From Ancylobacter novellus (GTDB lineage: Bacteria; Pseudomonadota; Alphaproteobacteria; Rhizobiales; Methylopilaceae), in assembly GCA_003241695.1 (NCBI GenBank), contig QFPN01000008.1, positions 62,001-126,000 on the forward strand: a stretch of 64,000 bases of DNA, read 5' to 3'. Below, in pieces: positions 60,084-64,000 of the stretch (the first letter of the stretch is position 1; every line of letters starts with the position of its first letter). A program made the position numbers and the translations under genes. The notes under the pieces are model-generated. The model saw only the letters and a list, made by a program, of their open reading frames with translations, ran no database searches and was not told where the DNA came from.

Positions 60084-61889
60084 TCACGCCGCCTCCAGCG
60101 CGAAGATCGACTTCAGCTCGTCGAGCTCGTGGCGGCGCGTGAAGGCCGCGAAGGTCTCCTCGCCCTCGCGCTTCGCGAGGTAGCCGCGCAGCATCTTCTC
60201 GACGAGCGCCGGGCAGTCCTCGCCCTTGACCTCCTTCACGAGCTCCCGCGCGATCGTGGCGTCGGTCCCGAAACCGCCGCCGACCAGCACGTTGAAGCCG
60301 TCGACCGTGTCTTCCTCGCCGACCGGCACGCGCGCGCCGATGAGCCCGATGTCGCCGATGTAATGCTGGGCGCAGGAGTGGTGGCAGCCGGTCGCGTGGA
60401 TGTTGATCGGCGTGTCGACCACGAGCCCGACCGCGTCCACATGGGTGGCGATCTGGTCCGCGAACCCCTTGGTGTCGGCGGCCGAGAACTTGCAGCCGCG
60501 GTTGCCTGTGCAGGCCACGAGCCCGGCGCGCACGTTCGAGGCCTCGGTCGCGAGCCCGATCTCGGCGATCCTGGCCCGCACCTCGTCGACGAACTCGTCG
60601 CGGACGCCCGAAATCAGCAGGTTCTGCCAGACAGTCAGCCGGATCTCGCGGTCGCCGTAGTCCTGCGCGATGTCGGCGAGCGACCGCATCTGGGCGCACG
60701 ACATCTTGCCCAGCTTCAGCGCGACCCCGATCCAGTTGTGGCCCGGTTGGCGTTGCGGGTGGACGCCGATATGGGCGAGCCGGTCGCTCTCGGGCCGCGG
60801 CGCGAGCGCGCCGGCGGGCGCGCGGACGAGCTTCGCGCCCAGCACCTTCTCGACCTCCTCGAGGAATTTCTCGAAGCCCCAGGCGTCGAGCACATATTTG
60901 AGCCGCGCCTTGGCGCGGTCCGAGCGGTCGCCGTTCGAGATAAACACCCGCACGATCGCGTCGGCGACCTTGGTGGCGTCAGCCAGAGGCACGATCACGC
61001 CGGTGTCGCGCGCAAAATCCTTGTGGCCCGTGATGCCGCCGAGCGCGAGCCGCCACCAGACCCCCCGCTCGATCCCGTGGCCGTCCAGAACTTCGACGGC
61101 CTGGAAGCCGATGTCGTTGGTGTCCTCGAGCGCCGCGATCTTCCCGGCCCCGTCGAACGCCACGTTGAACTTGCGCGGCAGGCCGTAGAGCGAGCGGTCG
61201 TTCAGGATGTGGTGGTGCCACTCCTTGGCGTAGGGACGGGTGTCGACCAGCTCCTGCGGGTCGACGCCCGCGGTCGGCGTGCCGGTGACGTTGCGGATGT
61301 TGTCGGCGCCCGAGCCGCGCGCGGTCAGGCCGAGATCCACCAGCCCTTCGAGGAAGACCGGGCCGTCCTTCGCGCCGATCTCGCGCACCTGCAGGTTCGC
61401 GCGGGTCGTGACGTGGCTGTAGCCGCCGCCGAACTGCTCCGCGAGATCCGCGACGCCACGGAACTGCCAGGCCTTCAGAATGCCGTTGTGGATCCTGAGC
61501 CGGCACATATACGCGTCCTGCGTCGGGCCGACATAGAACAGGCCGTGGAAGCGGATGCGGAAATCATCGAGCGATTTCGCGAACTTGCCCTCGGCCGCCA
61601 GCCCCTTGAAACGGGCATAGGCGTCGAACGGGTGCTCGTCGCGCTTGGCCTTCTCCTGCGGGACGAGCTTCTTGCCGGCCGCCTCCTGCCGGGCCATCGC
61701 TTCGAGGTGGATGGCGTCGGGGCCGGAGGGCGCCTTTTCTTGCGCGGCCGGCAGGCCGGTCGGCTGCCCGTTCTGGAACGGGGTGACGCCGCCGAAGCCC
61801 GGCGCGCCGCGCGAGCCGCGCACGGCCTGCACGCCCGAGACGAAGCCTTCGAGATAGCGCTTCTGGTCCGCGGAAAAATCGCCGCTCAT
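60084..61889 (-). CDS. Siroheme nitrite reductase (NirA/NirB-type)
   Basis: 601 residues from ATG 61889 (MSGDFSADQKRYLEGF); a start five codons earlier is possible. Two ferredoxin-like/half-domain pairs and the siroheme-[4Fe-4S] ligands CTGNRGCKFSAADTKGF and GCHHSCAQHYIGDIGL in the C-terminal half. Reduces nitrite to ammonium with six electrons, using ferredoxin or a dedicated reductase. A 60-residue N-terminal extension precedes the first domain. Neighbours supply the electron partners and nitrate reductase. Confidence 0.94.
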   Translation of the reverse strand: MSGDFSADQKRYLEGFVSGVQAVRGSRGAPGFGGVTPFQNGQPTGLPAAQEKAPSGPDAIHLEAMARQEAAGKKLVPQEKAKRDEHPFDAYARFKGLAAEGKFAKSLDDFRIRFHGLFYVGPTQDAYMCRLRIHNGILKAWQFRGVADLAEQFGGGYSHVTTRANLQVREIGAKDGPVFLEGLVDLGLTARGSGADNIRNVTGTPTAGVDPQELVDTRPYAKEWHHHILNDRSLYGLPRKFNVAFDGAGKIAALEDTNDIGFQAVEVLDGHGIERGVWWRLALGGITGHKDFARDTGVIVPLADATKVADAIVRVFISNGDRSDRAKARLKYVLDAWGFEKFLEEVEKVLGAKLVRAPAGALAPRPESDRLAHIGVHPQRQPGHNWIGVALKLGKMSCAQMRSLADIAQDYGDREIRLTVWQNLLISGVRDEFVDEVRARIAEIGLATEASNVRAGLVACTGNRGCKFSAADTKGFADQIATHVDAVGLVVDTPINIHATGCHHSCAQHYIGDIGLIGARVPVGEEDTVDGFNVLVGGGFGTDATIARELVKEVKGEDCPALVEKMLRGYLAKREGEETFAAFTRRHELDELKSIFALEAA

Positions 61890-61924
61890 CGCATCACCAC
61901 GCACGTTTCACGATTGAACCGCAG

Positions 61925-62037
61925 CGCTCTTGTCCCGGCCTTGAGCCGGGACCCAGACGCGCAGGCGTCAAAGGTCTGGGCGAGCCGGGGAGCGCCGGCG
62001 GTTCTGGATCCCGGCTCAAGGCCGGGACAAGAGCGCG
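61925..62037. repeat. Inverted repeat pair, TGTCCCGGCCTTGAGCCGGGA family
   Basis: CGCTCTTGTCCCGGCCTTGAG with GGACCCAGACGCG at 61925-61962 and inverted GGATCCCGGCTCAAGGCCGG through ACAAGAGCG to 62037. Fills the gap between nitrite reductase and the FAD reductase gene. Confidence 0.85.
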
Positions 62038-62055
62038 CTTCCATCGCCCGCCTCC

Positions 62056-63267
62056 TCACGCCGCCATCGCGAAGGAGCGGCCGAAGGCGAGGTCGTCGCG
62101 CATCGCCCCGAGGGGCGCGCCGCTCGCGATCAGGTCGAGGTACCAGAGCGCGTCCGAGGCCTCGCCCACGAGGATCGCGCCGACGAGCTTGTCGTCGCGC
62201 ACCACGAACTTGCGGTAGTGGCCGTGGCCCGGATCGGCGAGCAGCACGGTCTCGTCGCCGTCCTCCGCCTCGATCAGGCCGGCGGAGAACACCGAGACGC
62301 CCGAGACCTTGAGGTTCGTCGACAGCAGGCTGCCGCCGTAGGGAGCATCCTCGCCGGCGAGATGCGCCGCGAGGGTCCTGGCGTGCTCGTAGGCCGGAGC
62401 CACCAGCCCGTAGACCGTTCCCCGATGCTCGGCGCATTCGCCGATGGCGAAGACGGATTCGTCGGAGGTCCGCATCGCGTCGTCGACCACGATCCCGCGC
62501 TTGACCTCGAAGCCCGCGGCGCGGCCAAGGCCGGCGTTCGGGCGGACCCCGCAGGCCATGATCACCATGTCGGCGGGCAGCACCTCGCCGGACATGAGCC
62601 TGAGGCCCTCGACCCGCGTCTCGCCGAGGATAGCCTCGCTCTGGGCGCCGAGCGCGAAGGCGATCCCCTTGGCTTCGAGCGCGCGTTTCAACGTCTGGGC
62701 GCCCGCGGCGTCGAGCTGGCGCTCCATCGGACGATCCACGAGATGCACGACCGTGGTCACGCAGCCGAGCTTGGCGAGGCCGTAGGCGGCTTCGAGCCCG
62801 AGCAGCCCGCCGCCGATGACGACGGCGCGGGCGCCGGGCTTCGCCAGCGCCGCCATCTTCATGGCGTCGCAGCGGTCGCGGAAGGTCAGCACCTGGGGCA
62901 GCTGGCCGCCCGGCAGCGGCAGGCGGACGGGCTCCGAACCGGTAGCGAGCACGAGCTTGTCATAGGCGACCACACGGCCGTCGCGAATGGTCACGCGCTT
63001 CGCCGCGCGGTCGATCTCGCGCGCCTCGGCGCCGGTGAAGAGACGGTAGCCGTTCGCGCCGTACCAGGCGCGCTCTTTCAGCGTGAGATCCTCGTCCGAG
63101 GCCTCACGGGCGAGGAGCGAGGAGAGCAGCACGCGGTTGTAAGCGGGCTCGGGCTCCGCGCCCACGACGGTGACGTTGTAGCGGCCGGGGCAGCGGACCT
63201 TCAGCTCCTCCAGAAGCTTCAGGCTCGCCATTCCGGCGCCGACGATCACGAGGCGTTCGCGCTCCAT
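62056..63267 (-). CDS. FAD-dependent NAD(P)H oxidoreductase, NirB N-terminal-like
   Basis: 403 residues. N-terminal FAD-binding VIVGAGMASLKLLEEL, YNRVLLSSLLARE, the second nucleotide-binding site VVIGGGLLGLEAAYGLAKLG and VFAIGECAEHRG. This matches the pyridine-nucleotide-disulfide oxidoreductase portion of NirB/NasB as a free protein, without BFD or siroheme domains. Probably passes electrons from NAD(P)H to the nitrite or nitrate reductase. Located between the transporter ATPase gene and nitrite reductase. Confidence 0.9.
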   Translation of the reverse strand: MERERLVIVGAGMASLKLLEELKVRCPGRYNVTVVGAEPEPAYNRVLLSSLLAREASDEDLTLKERAWYGANGYRLFTGAEAREIDRAAKRVTIRDGRVVAYDKLVLATGSEPVRLPLPGGQLPQVLTFRDRCDAMKMAALAKPGARAVVIGGGLLGLEAAYGLAKLGCVTTVVHLVDRPMERQLDAAGAQTLKRALEAKGIAFALGAQSEAILGETRVEGLRLMSGEVLPADMVIMACGVRPNAGLGRAAGFEVKRGIVVDDAMRTSDESVFAIGECAEHRGTVYGLVAPAYEHARTLAAHLAGEDAPYGGSLLSTNLKVSGVSVFSAGLIEAEDGDETVLLADPGHGHYRKFVVRDDKLVGAILVGEASDALWYLDLIASGAPLGAMRDDLAFGRSFAMAA

Positions 63268-63308
63268 GGGTCAGGATCTCCCGAGAAGGATGAGGCGTGA
63301 CGCTAACC

Positions 63309-63462
63309 GCCCCTTCTCCCGCTTGCGGGAGAAGGTAAGGATGAGGGGGAGTGGCGATGCGGCCGGAAGATTGGACGCTTCCGCTGCGGACGCGCGCTGA
63401 TCTGATACGCCGGCGCAAACGCCCCTCACCCTTACCCTCTCCCGCACGCGGGAGAGGGGGAT
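63309..63462. repeat. Inverted repeat pair, CTCCCGCxxGCGGGAG family
   Basis: CCCCTTCTCCCGCTTGCGGGAGAAGG at 63309-63335 continuing to GAGGGG, and inverted CCCCTCACCCTTACCCTCTC with CCGCACGCGGGAGAGGGGG to 63462. Fills the gap between the ABC ATPase and the FAD reductase gene. Confidence 0.85.
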
Positions 63463-63516
63463 CGGAAGCCGCCGCGCCATGTCGCCGACCGTGTGAGAAG
63501 CGCCCGCCCCCATGGC

Positions 63517-64000
63517 TCAGGCCGCCTCGACGAACTTGTGGCGCTCGTAGAGGAACTTCAGCACCGCGGCGCGGGCCGCGATGTAGGTGCGGTCGGAGAC
63601 GAGCTCGAGCCGCTTCCTCGGCCGCGGCAGGTCGACGTCGAGGATCTCGCCGATCCGCGCCGCGGGGCCGTTGGTCATCATCACGATGCGGTCCGACAGC
63701 AGCACCGCCTCGTCGACGTCGTGCGTGATCATCAGCACGGTGTTGTTGAGCTCGGTCTGGATCTGCATGACCTGGTCCTGCAGATGGGTGCGGGTCAGCG
63801 CGTCGAGCGCGCCGAAGGGCTCGTCGAGCAGCAGCACCTTGGGCTGCATGGCGAGCGCGCGAGCGATGCCGATGCGCTGCTTCATGCCGCCGGAGATCTC
63901 GGCGGGGCGCCGGTCCTTGGCGTGCTCCATGTTCACGAGCTTGAGCTTGTGCATCACCCAGTCGTGGCGCTCCGCCTTCGACTTCGTGCGGCCGAACACC
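63517..64000 (-). CDS. Nitrate/nitrite ABC transporter ATP-binding protein, C-terminal part
   Basis: The last ~161 residues of an ATPase truncated by the right edge. The signature is EISGGMKQRIGIARALAM, Walker B VLLLDEPFGALDALTR and switch His in MITHDVDEAVLLSDRIVMM. The tail DLPRPRKRLELVSDRTYIAAR is typical of the NrtD/TauB/SsuB group. The nas gene context favours nitrate (NrtD-like) over sulfonate. Walker A lies beyond the window. Likely upstream genes are the binding protein and permease. Confidence 0.88.
   Translation of the reverse strand, partial: VFGRTKSKAERHDWVMHKLKLVNMEHAKDRRPAEISGGMKQRIGIARALAMQPKVLLLDEPFGALDALTRTHLQDQVMQIQTELNNTVLMITHDVDEAVLLSDRIVMMTNGPAARIGEILDVDLPRPRKRLELVSDRTYIAARAAVLKFLYERHKFVEAA

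Overview
The window is very GC-rich, gene-dense DNA that reads like the chromosome of a methylotrophic alphaproteobacterium of the Hyphomicrobiales (Methylopila/Hansschlegelia/Methylobacterium-like). The genus is inferred, not demonstrated. The evidence is a cytochrome c-L (electron acceptor of methanol dehydrogenase), two diagnostic enzymes of the ethylmalonyl-CoA pathway (methylsuccinyl-CoA dehydrogenase and ethylmalonyl-CoA mutase), an lpiA-acvB pair, and a phoR-pstSCAB-phoU-phoB locus. I see no tRNA, rRNA, CRISPR array, prophage or insertion sequence.

Layout. 1-6009 (minus): a siderophore uptake operon made of a TonB-dependent receptor, a Tat-type binding protein, a fused FhuB permease and the start of a FhuF-type reductase. 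A phosphopantetheinyl transferase is divergent from it. 7-12 kb: an RTX protein, a response regulator, and a hybrid kinase plus response regulator operon. 12-25.8 kb: mostly housekeeping genes, including BrkB/YihY, an EamA transporter, methylsuccinyl-CoA dehydrogenase, a lytic transglycosylase, LemA, leuC with a structured leader, small secreted proteins, a zincin, a YkvA-like protein, a SleB-like hydrolase and ethylmalonyl-CoA mutase. 25.9-27.8 kb: a compositionally foreign exported protein and a patch of palindromic repeats. 27.8-33.3 kb: a soluble hybrid kinase, an AEC transporter, an alpha/beta hydrolase, a YgjP-like metallopeptidase, an amidotransferase and cytochrome c-L. 33.4-41.2 kb: the phosphate regulon and a divergent PPK2. 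41-49 kb: an oxidoreductase, a YbaL-type antiporter, acvB-lpiA and a GtrA protein. 49.2-55.2 kb: two related RTX proteins bracketing a lytic transglycosylase and a three-gene phosphorelay. 55.3-64 kb (minus): nitrate assimilation, from an ABC ATPase through an FAD reductase, a siroheme nitrite reductase and a flavoprotein reductase to NasA, with a palindromic repeat in the gaps between these genes.

How it fits together. The window combines acquisition of Fe, P and N with C1/C2 carbon metabolism. The Pst/Pho genes share an 11-bp-periodic PHO box candidate upstream of pstS. The nitrate genes form a pathway from uptake to ammonium. The most unusual recurring pattern is that all three RTX genes lie beside two-component genes although no type I secretion genes are present. 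The two downstream RTX proteins share an N-terminal module at matching positions.
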